Below, one piece after another: positions 40,193 to 48,370 of a stretch of 64,000 nucleotides of DNA. Where the stretch lies: contig JBFWNN010000008.1 of assembly GCA_050251035.1 (NCBI GenBank), positions 46,334 through 110,333 on the forward strand, in the 5' to 3' direction. Numbering within the stretch: the stretch's first letter is position 1; every line of letters starts with the position of its first letter. The notes beneath the pieces are model-generated. The model saw nothing but the letters and a program-made list of their open reading frames with translations, made no database searches and was not told the origin of the DNA. Source of the DNA: Taklimakanibacter sp050251035 (GTDB lineage Bacteria > Pseudomonadota > Alphaproteobacteria > Rhizobiales > Aestuariivirgaceae). Made by a program: the position numbers and the translations under genes.

Positions 40193-40216
40193 CAGCGCTG
40201 CTCTCTCAGTCCCTCA

Positions 40217-41485
40217 CTACCGCGTCGCCTTCTCCGCCGCGGACTGAGCGGCGGCCAAGGCCTCGTCCACCGGCTTGATGCCGGCAACGGCGGCGTTGAT
40301 CTCCACGCCCACCGACTCGATCGCTTCGGCGCAGCCGGTGCCGAGGCAGAGCGGCACGGCGGCGGCCGCGACCTTGCTGTAGGTCTTGTAATAGTCTTCC
40401 GAGACGCCCTTGGCCCAGACATCGGGGTCCATCATCGCGCTGTCGCGCGTCGGGGCGCCGCCCGAGATCACCCGCACCTTCTCTTGCGCCGGCGCCGTGA
40501 TCCAGGAGACCCAGGCCCAGGCCGCCTCCTTGTTGTCGCCGTTCTTCGGGATGGCCCAGGACCAGGTGCCGCCGGTGCCGCGCCCGCCCGGGAAGGGCGC
40601 GAGGGCGAACTTGCCCGGCACTTGCGAGTCGCTGCCATTGACGATCGGGACGACCCAGCCATAGGTGGTGAGGGCTGCGGCCTGGTCGCTCTTGGCGGCG
40701 CGGATCGTCTCGTCGAAGCCCCAATTGAGGCTCGCCGCGGGCGCCGCTTCCTTGCTGACCTTCATATAGGCTTCGAGCGCCTTGCGCGCTTCCGGCGTGT
40801 CGATCGTCCAAGTGCCGTCGTCCTTGCGCAACTGGCCGCCGGCCGAAAGCAGGAAGGCGTTCCACTCCTCCATGATGACGAAGCCCTGCTTCTGCTGCAG
40901 CGCGATGCCCGCGCGCTTGTCGTTCTTGCGCGCGATGGCCGAAGCCACGAGCTCGTCGAGAGTTTCAGGCGGCTTGTCCCAGAGATCCTTGCGATAGACG
41001 AAGCCGGTCGGATAGCTGTAGAAGGGCACGCCCAGAACCTTCTCGCCCACCTGGCCGATCTTGCGGAAGGATTCGGCGAAGTCCTCATATTTGTAGTCGG
41101 CGCCCAGGCACGTGATGGCCGGGCGCAGATCCTCGAGGAAGCCCGCCTCGTCATATTCGGCGACCCACGACGTGTCGACCTGCATAAGATTCTGCGTGCC
41201 GGTGCCGCGCTGCAAGGAGGCGATCTGCATGTCGCGGATCACGTCATAGGCGGCACCTTCGATCTCGATCTTCACATTGGGATAGAGCTTGTTGAAGTCG
41301 GGGATCATCGCCTTCACGAAATCGGTGTCGGTCACATCCTCCATCACCACCTTGACGGTGCCCGACACATCCGTGGGCGCCGGACTTGCGAAGGCGCTGC
41401 CGGCGCAATCGGCGGCCTTCGCGCTTCCGGCCCCGCAGAGCAAGGCGGAGAGGGCAACCGAGGCGAGGATCGGCGTCTTGTTCAT
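40217..41485 (-). CDS. Extracellular sugar-binding protein of a CUT1 ABC importer
   Basis: 422 residues from the ATG at 41485, 6 bp after GGAGG. A signal peptide ends near residue 24 (GSAKAAD). The mature part opens GTVKVVMEDVTDTDFVKAM and later shows RKDLWDKPPETLDELVASA, WNAFLLSAGGQLRKDDGTW and TYGWVVPIVNGSD, the type 1 extracellular solute-binding layout of MalE/UgpB proteins. Two Cys in the first 40 residues and near 130 may pair. It has its own AT-rich promoter, so the importer can be made apart from the upstream enzymes. Confidence 0.9.
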   Translation of the reverse strand: MNKTPILASVALSALLCGAGSAKAADCAGSAFASPAPTDVSGTVKVVMEDVTDTDFVKAMIPDFNKLYPNVKIEIEGAAYDVIRDMQIASLQRGTGTQNLMQVDTSWVAEYDEAGFLEDLRPAITCLGADYKYEDFAESFRKIGQVGEKVLGVPFYSYPTGFVYRKDLWDKPPETLDELVASAIARKNDKRAGIALQQKQGFVIMEEWNAFLLSAGGQLRKDDGTWTIDTPEARKALEAYMKVSKEAAPAASLNWGFDETIRAAKSDQAAALTTYGWVVPIVNGSDSQVPGKFALAPFPGGRGTGGTWSWAIPKNGDNKEAAWAWVSWITAPAQEKVRVISGGAPTRDSAMMDPDVWAKGVSEDYYKTYSKVAAAAVPLCLGTGCAEAIESVGVEINAAVAGIKPVDEALAAAQSAAEKATR

Positions 41486-41506
41486 TGTCTTCCTCCGTTG
41501 AGTTAG

Positions 41507-41521
41507 TTATACATTATATAA
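41507..41521. promoter_or_regulatory. AT-rich promoter region and degenerate IclR-like site before the sugar-binding protein
   Basis: The 83-bp gap 41486-41568 is extremely AT-rich with several TATAAT-like boxes on the minus strand (for example within GTGTATAATTTC). TTATACATTATATAA at 41507-41521 agrees with the operator TTGTACAATGTACAA of the IclR region in 11 of 15 positions and keeps the TA...A symmetry. It may extend the same regulon; the match is partial. Confidence 0.35.
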
Positions 41522-41568
41522 TTATTACTTATAGAAATTATACACTAATGAACCACGGCGACAAGACC

Positions 41569-43185
41569 CTAGGTCCGTTTTTTGTCGGCCAGGATCATCT
41601 CGGCCGCTTTTTCACCGATCATCATGCAGGGCGCGTTGAGGTTGCCGGAGGTCAAAGCCGGCATGATCGAGGCATCGGCGATGCGCAGACCGGCAACGCC
41701 CCTCACCTTGAGTCGCGGATCGACGACGGCGCTCTCGTCGGCCCCCATGCGGCACGTGCCGGAGGGGTGATAGATCGTGCCGGCATGGGCAACGAGATAG
41801 GACGCGATCGTGTCTTCCGAGACGTCCTGCCAGGCGGGCGTGATCGGGCGCATGACGATGTCCTTGAGCGGCGATGCGCCGGCGATGCTGCGGACGACGC
41901 GGATGCCGCGCGCCAGGCGCGTGAGATCGTCGGCATCGCCGAACAGGCGATGATCGATCGCCGGCGGTGCCGAGGGATCGGCACGCTTGAGCGTGATGCG
42001 GCCGCGGCTCTTCGGCCGGCAGACGCTGGCCACGATGGTGAAGGAATTCTCCTTCAGCACCAGCTCGCCCTCACCCGCCACCAGATAGCCGGCGGGCGTC
42101 ACGTGGACCTGGATGTCGGGGATGGCTTCGCCCTGCGCGGAACGCAGGAAGCCGACCAGATGCGCATCGGGCGTCGTCGCCACGCCGCGCCCGCGGAGCA
42201 GCCAGTTGGCGCCATGAATCACCTGCTTCCAGACCGCCATCTCGCTGTTGAAGGTCGGGATCGAGACCTCATAGGTCATGCCGAGGCCGGGATGGTCCTG
42301 CAGGTTGCGGCCGACCTCGGGACTTTCGCATATGACCGCGATGCCATGCCGGCGCAGCGCTTGCGGATCGCCGATGCCCGACAGCATCAGGAGCTGCGGC
42401 GAGGCGATGGCGCCGCTCGCCAGGACGATCTCGCCCTGCGCGCGCGCCGTGCGGATTTCCCCGCCGCTGTCGCATTCGACGCCGACGGCGCGGCCGTTCT
42501 CGACGATGATGCGCCGCGCGCGGGTGCGGGATGCGACAGTGAGATTGGACCGGCCTTTGACCGGATCGATGAAGGCGCGCGCCGAGCTGCAGCGCCAGCC
42601 CCTCCACTGCGTCGCCTGGACATAGCCGAAGCCCGCAATTCGAGGACCGTTGAGATCCGGATTATGGGGATGACCGCAGGCTTCGGCCGCCGCGATGAAG
42701 CGCCTGGCCAGAGGATGCGGCTCCTTGAGGTCCGACACCTTGAGCGGGCCGCCAGCGCCATGATGGCTGGAAGGCCCGCGCTCATTGTCCTCCTGGCGCT
42801 TGAACAGCGGCAGCACGTCGTCCCAGCCCCAGCCCGGATTGCCCAGATCGCGCCAATGGTCGAAGTCCTGTGGAAAGCCGCGCACATAAAGCATGCCGTT
42901 GATCGAGCTCGTGCCGCCCATGACCTTGCCGCGTGGCCAGGTGCTGGTGCGCCCGCCGAGCGTCGGGTCGGGCTCGGTGCGGTACATCCAGTCGAAGCGC
43001 GGATTGCCGATGCCCTTGACATAGGTCGCGGCCGGCATCTGGATGAAGACCGATTTGTCGGAGCCGCCCGCCTCGAGCAGGAGGACCTTGTTCGCTCCGT
43101 CCGCGGACAGGCGGTTCGCCACCACGCAGCCGGCCGAGCCGGCGCCGATCACGATATAATCCCACAAGGTGCTGTCGACCGGCAT
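41569..43185 (-). CDS. GMC-family FAD-dependent oxidoreductase (choline/alcohol dehydrogenase-like)
   Basis: 538 residues. The N-terminal FAD-binding IGAGSAGCVVANRLS, the GMC signature WPRGKVMGGTSSINGMLYVRG and the C-terminal HPSGTCRMGADESAVVDPRL are all present; the active-site histidine pair is expected at residues about 465 and 510. Substrates of the family are alcohols, sugars and choline. No signal peptide. It is the sixth enzyme in the carbohydrate operon, 15 bp after an SDR gene, so it probably oxidises a sugar or polyol rather than choline. Confidence 0.88.
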   Translation of the reverse strand: MPVDSTLWDYIVIGAGSAGCVVANRLSADGANKVLLLEAGGSDKSVFIQMPAATYVKGIGNPRFDWMYRTEPDPTLGGRTSTWPRGKVMGGTSSINGMLYVRGFPQDFDHWRDLGNPGWGWDDVLPLFKRQEDNERGPSSHHGAGGPLKVSDLKEPHPLARRFIAAAEACGHPHNPDLNGPRIAGFGYVQATQWRGWRCSSARAFIDPVKGRSNLTVASRTRARRIIVENGRAVGVECDSGGEIRTARAQGEIVLASGAIASPQLLMLSGIGDPQALRRHGIAVICESPEVGRNLQDHPGLGMTYEVSIPTFNSEMAVWKQVIHGANWLLRGRGVATTPDAHLVGFLRSAQGEAIPDIQVHVTPAGYLVAGEGELVLKENSFTIVASVCRPKSRGRITLKRADPSAPPAIDHRLFGDADDLTRLARGIRVVRSIAGASPLKDIVMRPITPAWQDVSEDTIASYLVAHAGTIYHPSGTCRMGADESAVVDPRLKVRGVAGLRIADASIMPALTSGNLNAPCMMIGEKAAEMILADKKRT

Positions 43186-43199
43186 GGGGGCTCTTTCGC

Positions 43200-43946
43200 T
43201 CAGACGATCGTCGTGCCGCCGTCGAGGCGCAGCGCGCTGCCCGTCGCATAGGGGGCATCGGCGATGAGGAACAGAACCGCCTTCGCCACTTCCTCAGGAC
43301 TGGCGAAGCGCTTCAAGGGCACGCGGCCGATGGCGCCGTCGATCACCTCCTGTGTGCCGCCGAACCATTCGATCTCGGCTGCGAGCATCGGCGTGTCGAT
43401 CGGGCCGGGGCTCACCGCATTGACGCGGACCTTGGGCGCCATCTCGGCGGCGAGCGCCATGGTCAAGCCGACGACGCCGGCCTTGGCGGCGCAATAATGC
43501 ACGTAATAGCCCATGCCGATATGGGCGAGCTCGGAGGCGAAATTCACGATCGCCCCGCCCCGGCCGTCATTCATATGCAAGGCGGCGGCGCGCGCGACGA
43601 TGAAATTGCCGGTGAGATTGACATCGAGATGCTGCTTGAAGCGCTCGACGGTCAGGTCCTTGACCAGGCAGGGCTCGCAGAGGCCGGCGGCATAGACCAG
43701 TATGTCGAGGCCGCCCATCGTCTCGATCGCCCGCGGCACGATCGCCGCACAGGACGCCGTGTCGCCGACATCGGCCGCGATGGCATGCGCCGTGCCGCCG
43801 AGCCCGGTGGCGGCGGCCGCGAGCTTGTCCTTCGACCGTCCGACCAGCGCCAGCTCGGCGCCTTCGGCGGCGAAGAGGCGTGCCGTCTCGAGGCCTGCGC
43901 CCGATGAAGCCCCGACGATCAGCGCTTTTTTCCCCGCGAGCTTCAT
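43200..43946 (-). CDS. SDR-family oxidoreductase
   Basis: 248 residues. The NAD(P)-binding motif is IVGASSGAGLETARL, and the active site is S in NFASELAHIG with YCAAK (Y about 152). The end SALRLDGGTTIV is the classic SDR tail. It has GGAGG 7 bp before the ATG. It lies between the RraA-like gene and the GMC gene in one operon and probably carries out a redox step on the same sugar-derived substrate. Confidence 0.9.
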   Translation of the reverse strand: MKLAGKKALIVGASSGAGLETARLFAAEGAELALVGRSKDKLAAAATGLGGTAHAIAADVGDTASCAAIVPRAIETMGGLDILVYAAGLCEPCLVKDLTVERFKQHLDVNLTGNFIVARAAALHMNDGRGGAIVNFASELAHIGMGYYVHYCAAKAGVVGLTMALAAEMAPKVRVNAVSPGPIDTPMLAAEIEWFGGTQEVIDGAIGRVPLKRFASPEEVAKAVLFLIADAPYATGSALRLDGGTTIV

Positions 43947-43962
43947 GCCATCACCTCCCGGT

Positions 43963-44625
43963 CTACAGAATGCCGTGCCGGTCGAAGACCTCGACCAAAG
44001 TGGCGCCGCTGCGCAGCTCGTCGCGCACGGTCGTCTCGGCGCGCACCTTGGCGAGCGCCCTGGCCATCACCGTCTCGATCAGCTGCGCCGGCACGAAGAC
44101 AATGCCGTCGAGATCGGCGATCACCAGGTCGCCGGAGCCGATCTCGACCTCGCCGATGACGCCCGGCACGTCGGCCCACATCATCTTGCCGCGATACTTG
44201 GTGTCGACCGGATTGCGGCCGGCGGAAAAGACCGGGAAGCCCATCTTGCGGATCATATCCACGTCGCGCACGCAGCCATCGGTGATGCAGCCGGCGGCGC
44301 CCAGATACTGCGCGCGGGTCGACAGCAATTCGCCCCAGGGCGCGATGCGGCGATTGCCGTGGCAGACGAGGACCGGCACTTCGCCGGGCTTCAGGCCGTC
44401 GACCATGCGGATCTCATGCTCATAGACGTTCACCTCGGCGTCGTCGTGAAAGATCGGCATGTAGATGCCGACCCGCGCGAAGCCCACGATGCGCATGCCG
44501 TCCTGCAAGGGATCGAGGCGTGACTGCACGACCTGCCGGCGATGCCCGAGCGAATCGAGCGTGTCCGAAACGACGGCGGAATAGAGCTCCGCGCGGCAGG
44601 TTTCGAGAATGGCGGCGCGATCCAT
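43963..44625 (-). CDS. RraA-family protein (HMG/CHA aldolase or dehydratase-like)
   Basis: 220 residues from the ATG at 44625 with AGGAAGGAA upstream. The conserved core GAAGCITDGCVRDVDMI, a TDGxxRD motif, and GDLVIADLDGIVFVP match RraA-like proteins, which include 4-hydroxy-4-methyl-2-oxoglutarate aldolase. In sugar-acid operons they act as aldolases or lyases on 2-keto acids. It is placed between two SDR genes, which suggests it cleaves or dehydrates an oxidised sugar acid here. Confidence 0.87.
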   Translation of the reverse strand: MDRAAILETCRAELYSAVVSDTLDSLGHRRQVVQSRLDPLQDGMRIVGFARVGIYMPIFHDDAEVNVYEHEIRMVDGLKPGEVPVLVCHGNRRIAPWGELLSTRAQYLGAAGCITDGCVRDVDMIRKMGFPVFSAGRNPVDTKYRGKMMWADVPGVIGEVEIGSGDLVIADLDGIVFVPAQLIETVMARALAKVRAETTVRDELRSGATLVEVFDRHGIL

Positions 44626-44648
44626 GTGGATTCCTTCCTGAGTTGCAT

Positions 44649-45422
44649 TCAATAGCATTTGGCGGTGACCCCTCCGTCGATGACGATCTCGGCGCCGTTG
44701 ATGAAGGCCGAGCGGTCCGACACGAGAAAACACACGGCATCGGCGACCTCGGCCGGAGAAGCGATGCGCTTGCCCGGATAATGCGCGACGGTCCGCGCCC
44801 TGGCTTCGGAGGGATCGGCCGAGGCCTGCCAATAGCGCTCGACCATGGGAGTTCGGATATCGCCCGGGCAGATGCAGTTGCAGCGGATGCCGGCTTGCGC
44901 ATAGGCCTCGGTCACCGCAATGGCGCGGGTCAGGCCGAGGACGCCATGCTTGCTGGCGCCATAGGCGGGGAGGATCTGATCGGCGGTGAAGGAGAGGACC
45001 GAGCCGCTGTTCACGATCGCCCCGCCGCCCGATGCCATCATGCGCGGGATGACGGCGCGAGCGCCCAGAAACATCGAGCGCAGGTTCACCGCCATGAGCC
45101 GGTCCCAGTCGGCGGCGCTCGTCTCGTGCAGCAGCTTCTCGATCTGGACCGCGGCATTCTGGTGAATGAAGTCGATCCGGCCGAAAGCGTCTTCCGCCGC
45201 TTGCACCATCCGTTCCGTGTCGGCCTCGTCGGATATGTCGGCCGCGATCGCGATCGCTTCGAGGCCGCTCTGCCGCAAGGCCGCCGCGGTCGCCTCGAGC
45301 TCGCGCGTTTTGACGTCGACCAGCGCGATGCGGGCGCCTTCGGCACAGAGCCTTTCGGCCACCGCCTGTCCAAGCCCGCCCGCGGCGCCCGTCACGATGC
45401 CGGATTTGCCTTCGAGCATCAT
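44649..45422 (-). CDS. SDR-family oxidoreductase
   Basis: 257 residues. The Rossmann motif is TGAAGGLGQAVAERL, S in VNSGSVLSFTA and YGASKHGVLGLTRAI the active site, and an INGAEIVIDGG tail closes it. Two ATGs in tandem (45422 and 45419) are both possible starts. It is 4 bp from the upstream FAD oxidoreductase stop, so it is part of the same operon, and is only distantly related to the other SDR here. Confidence 0.9.
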   Translation of the reverse strand: MMLEGKSGIVTGAAGGLGQAVAERLCAEGARIALVDVKTRELEATAAALRQSGLEAIAIAADISDEADTERMVQAAEDAFGRIDFIHQNAAVQIEKLLHETSAADWDRLMAVNLRSMFLGARAVIPRMMASGGGAIVNSGSVLSFTADQILPAYGASKHGVLGLTRAIAVTEAYAQAGIRCNCICPGDIRTPMVERYWQASADPSEARARTVAHYPGKRIASPAEVADAVCFLVSDRSAFINGAEIVIDGGVTAKCY

Positions 45423-45426
45423 CGGG

Positions 45427-47154
45427 TCACTCCCTGTCGCGCGACTTCATCGCGAGCCGGGACAGGGCGCGGAAGGCGCGGCTCCGGGCGAAGAGATAGC
45501 CGAGACGCGATCCGGCCTCCGTCTGCATCGCCTTGTCGATGACCGACGGTCCCCTGACGGCGATATCGGGCTTGCGCGATGGCCTGACCTTGCCGTCGAG
45601 ATCGTCCATGACGGTCTGAGCGGCATTGTGGCCGGGCGCGCCGATGACACCGCCGCCCGGATGGGTGCCGGCGCTGCACAGATAGAGGCCGGCGATCGGC
45701 GTGCGGTAGTCGGACAATTCGGGCAGGGGACGGTTGTTGAACATGTGCTCGATGGTCATCGCCACATGGAAGATGTTGCCGCCGGTGATGCCATAGGTGC
45801 GCTCGAGATCGAGCGGCGTGATAGTGTGGCAGCCGAGGACATGCCCGCGCAGATTGGGCGCGAACCGGTAGAGCGACTCGAGCGCACGCTTTTCGAATTC
45901 GGGCTTGCGACTGTCCCAGTCGCCGTCCGCCAGCTCGAACGGCAGGTTCTGCACGCCCAGCATCATCACATGCTTGCCGGGCGGCGCCAGGCTTTCATCG
46001 GTCACCGACTGGATGATCGCCTCGAGCGGGAAGTGCTCGGGGAAGGTGCCGCGCAGCATCGCCGCATAGGCGTCCTCGAAACGGTCCTCGGACCCGCCCA
46101 ATATGGCGTGGCCGCGATGCTGTGGGCCCGGCTTCGCATCGGGAAAGCCGATATATTGGGGAAGCTCGTCGATGAGGAGATGGAGCCTCGCCATCGAGCC
46201 TCGCACATCGATGCGCGAGACCTTGCCGCGGAAGTCCTGGCTCAAGGCCTTTTCCGGGACGAGCTTGCCGAGCGTGCGCTTGGGATCGGCATTGGACATC
46301 ACCGCCTTGGCCCTGAAGAGCCGGCCATCGGCCAGCCTGACGCCTTCGGCCTTGCCGCCGGCGACGACGATCTCGGCCACCGGCGCGCCGGTCAGGATGG
46401 TGACGCCATGCGCCTTGGCGCCCTTTTCGAGCGCCAAGGCGATCGACCCCATGCCGCCTTTTGGAAAGGCCCAGCGGCCGAACGTGCCCTCGAACTCGCC
46501 CGAAGCGTGATAGCCGAAGAGATAGCCGGTGCCGGGCGTCGATGGTCCGCCCCAGATCGAGACGATGCCGAAGAAGGTATAGAAGCCGCGCACCTGGTCT
46601 GAGGTGAAGTAGCGCTTGAGCAGGTCGCGGGTCGAGCCGAAGAGGAATTCATTGAGCAGGTCCTCTTCGCCCGCATCCTCGAAGAGCTTGATCATCTCCG
46701 AGCGGGTCGGCGGGTTCGACAGCGTCCAGTGGCTGGTGAGATCGCCGAAGCGGCGCAGCCTGGAGCCGAAGCGCAACAGGCCCTTGGCGTCCTCAGGGGC
46801 CATCTTCTCCAGCTGCTTCAGCGTCTTGTCGATGTCCTGCCACAGGAAGATATGCGAGGCGTCGTCGAAGAGCGCGAAGCCCTGTGGGTCGGGCGCATAC
46901 ATTTCGAGGCCGAAGCGGCTGACCAGCTCCAGCTCGTCGATGATGCGGGGCCGGAGCACCGCCTGGATGAAGGCGCAGGAGGAGAAGCGCGCGCCCGGGA
47001 AGAACTCCTCGGTCACGCAGGCGCCGCCCAATATGTCGCGGCGCTCGACGACGAGCACCTTCTTGCCGGCACGGCCCAGATAGTTCGCGGCGACGAGGCC
47101 GTTATGGCCGCCGCCGACGATGATCACGTCATAGGTGACGTCAGCGGCTGCCAT
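45427..47154 (-). CDS. FAD-dependent oxidoreductase, phytoene dehydrogenase/COG1233-like
   Basis: 575 residues. VIIVGGGHNGLVAANYLGRA is the dinucleotide-binding motif and VVERRDILGGACVTEEF the adjacent conserved segment; the C-terminus LYLCSAGTHPGGGVIGAPGH is typical of COG1233 proteins (phytoene desaturase and pyridine nucleotide-disulfide-like FAD proteins). No carotenoid genes are nearby, so it probably oxidises a non-carotenoid substrate in this pathway. Its 5' end overlaps the end of the epimerase gene by 14 bp. Confidence 0.85.
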   Translation of the reverse strand: MAAADVTYDVIIVGGGHNGLVAANYLGRAGKKVLVVERRDILGGACVTEEFFPGARFSSCAFIQAVLRPRIIDELELVSRFGLEMYAPDPQGFALFDDASHIFLWQDIDKTLKQLEKMAPEDAKGLLRFGSRLRRFGDLTSHWTLSNPPTRSEMIKLFEDAGEEDLLNEFLFGSTRDLLKRYFTSDQVRGFYTFFGIVSIWGGPSTPGTGYLFGYHASGEFEGTFGRWAFPKGGMGSIALALEKGAKAHGVTILTGAPVAEIVVAGGKAEGVRLADGRLFRAKAVMSNADPKRTLGKLVPEKALSQDFRGKVSRIDVRGSMARLHLLIDELPQYIGFPDAKPGPQHRGHAILGGSEDRFEDAYAAMLRGTFPEHFPLEAIIQSVTDESLAPPGKHVMMLGVQNLPFELADGDWDSRKPEFEKRALESLYRFAPNLRGHVLGCHTITPLDLERTYGITGGNIFHVAMTIEHMFNNRPLPELSDYRTPIAGLYLCSAGTHPGGGVIGAPGHNAAQTVMDDLDGKVRPSRKPDIAVRGPSVIDKAMQTEAGSRLGYLFARSRAFRALSRLAMKSRDRE

Positions 47155-48238
47155 GGCCGGGCCTCCCTGGCGTGAAGAAACGGAATTCCATCACATGATG
47201 GTAGTTGTCGCCCGGATCGAGCCGCGATTGCGGCACATGGCTGAGATTGGGGCCGTCCGGGAATTTCTGCGTCTCGAGGGTGAAGCCGGCGAATTTCCGG
47301 TAAGGCGTCTCGCCCTTGCCGATGACGGACGCGTCGAGATAGCCGCCGGTATAGAGATGAACGCCGGGCTCGGTGGTCCACAGCTCGAAGCCGCGGCCGG
47401 AGGCCGGATCGCGCGCCGTGAGCACCGGACGCAATCTTCCCGGCTCGCCCGCGAGGCACCAATTGTGGTCATAGCCGCCGCTGCCCTGGACGCGGCCGGC
47501 GCCGGCATTGGCCACCTGATCGATCGCCGCGCCGATCGGCCGCGGCTTGCGGAAATCGAAAGGCGTGCCCGCCACTTTCACGACTTCGCCGGTGATGATC
47601 AGCTCGTCATCCACCGGCGTGTAGAAATCGGCATGGATCTGGAGCTCCTGGTCGAGGACGGTGCCGGACTCATGGCCCGCGAGGTTGAAATAGCTGTGAT
47701 GCACCATGTTGCACACAGTCGGACGGTCGGTCGCGGCGCGGAGATCGATGCGCAGGATGCCGTCATTGGTGAGCGTATATTGCGATGTCGCGGTGAGCGT
47801 GCCGGGAAAGCCTTGATCGCCGTCGGGCGAGGTCAGCGAGAATGTGACGCTGTTGCCGGTGGGATCGAACCGGGCCGCCCATTTGCGCTTGTCGAAGCCC
47901 GTCACCCCGCCATGGAGCGAGTTCTCGCCTTCATTGCAACTGACCGCGCAGGTCTTGCCGTCGAGCGCGAAGCGGCCGCGGCGAATGCGGTTGCCGAAGC
48001 GGCCGACCGTCGCGCCGAAATAAGTGGGCGTGCCCCGATAGGCGGCGAGCGTGTCGAAGCCCAGGATGACGTCGGCGATCGCCCCCGACGGCGAGGGAAT
48101 GTTCATCTGCACGGCGGTGGCGCCGTAGTCGCTCAGAACCAGGGATGCGCCATGGGCGTTGCGGATGGTGAAGGTCGAGATATCCTGGCCGTCGAGCGTT
48201 CCCCAGTCCTGCCTTTCCGTCGTCACCTGCCACCTCAT
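47141..48238 (-). CDS. galM: Aldose 1-epimerase (galactose mutarotase)
   Basis: 365 residues from the ATG at 48238; a GTG at 48226, 6 bp after GAGG, is an equally good start. The catalytic His/Glu residues appear in NEGENSLHGGVTGFDKRKW, MVHHSYFNLAGHESG and GVHLYTGGY, in the order of GalM. The enzyme interconverts alpha and beta anomers of hexoses. As first gene of the operon it identifies the substrate as an aldose or its relative. Its promoter overlaps two IclR-type palindromes. Confidence 0.9.
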   Translation of the reverse strand: MRWQVTTERQDWGTLDGQDISTFTIRNAHGASLVLSDYGATAVQMNIPSPSGAIADVILGFDTLAAYRGTPTYFGATVGRFGNRIRRGRFALDGKTCAVSCNEGENSLHGGVTGFDKRKWAARFDPTGNSVTFSLTSPDGDQGFPGTLTATSQYTLTNDGILRIDLRAATDRPTVCNMVHHSYFNLAGHESGTVLDQELQIHADFYTPVDDELIITGEVVKVAGTPFDFRKPRPIGAAIDQVANAGAGRVQGSGGYDHNWCLAGEPGRLRPVLTARDPASGRGFELWTTEPGVHLYTGGYLDASVIGKGETPYRKFAGFTLETQKFPDGPNLSHVPQSRLDPGDNYHHVMEFRFFTPGRPGHGSR

Positions 48239-48239
48239 G

Positions 48240-48254
48240 TTGTACAATGTACAA
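48240..48254. promoter_or_regulatory. IclR-type operator 1 (TTGTACA-A-TGTACAA)
   Basis: TTGTACAATGTACAA is a perfect inverted repeat with 7-bp arms and one central base. It lies just downstream of the predicted start of the epimerase operon and next to its start codon, a position for blocking elongation. Two related palindromes follow at 48269-48280 and 48326-48340. Confidence 0.7.
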
Positions 48255-48266
48255 TTCTATTGAGTT

Positions 48267-48295
48267 ATTATTGTACAATAGGTAACATCTAGCAA
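48267..48295 (-). promoter_or_regulatory. Promoter of the carbohydrate operon with IclR-type operator 2
   Basis: On the minus strand TTGCTA (48295-48290), 17 bp, AATAAT (48272-48267), the -10 one mismatch from TATAAT. The 12-bp perfect palindrome TATTGTACAATA (48269-48280) covers the -10 and the adjacent spacer. Repressor on it would exclude RNA polymerase. Confidence 0.65.
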
Positions 48296-48325
48296 GGATT
48301 ATTCGCAATCCAGCATCGGCTTATG

Positions 48326-48340
48326 TTTTACAATGTAGAA
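48326..48340. promoter_or_regulatory. IclR-type operator 3, in front of the regulator gene
   Basis: TTTTACAATGTAGAA agrees with operator 1 in 13 of 15 positions. It contains TACAAT, a candidate -10 of the rightward iclR-type gene (ATG 48371), which suggests autorepression. Confidence 0.6.
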
Positions 48341-48370
48341 CTCCCGATCGAATCGAAGGAGCAGTGAAGC

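Noticed and set aside
41569..43185. The GMC gene as the choline dehydrogenase of a glycine betaine pathway
   Set aside because: No betaine aldehyde dehydrogenase or BetI-like gene is near, and it sits in a sugar operon; GMC enzymes with the same motifs oxidise many alcohols.
45427..47154. A carotenoid desaturase
   Set aside because: No phytoene synthase or other carotenoid gene is in the window; COG1233 proteins have many non-carotenoid roles.
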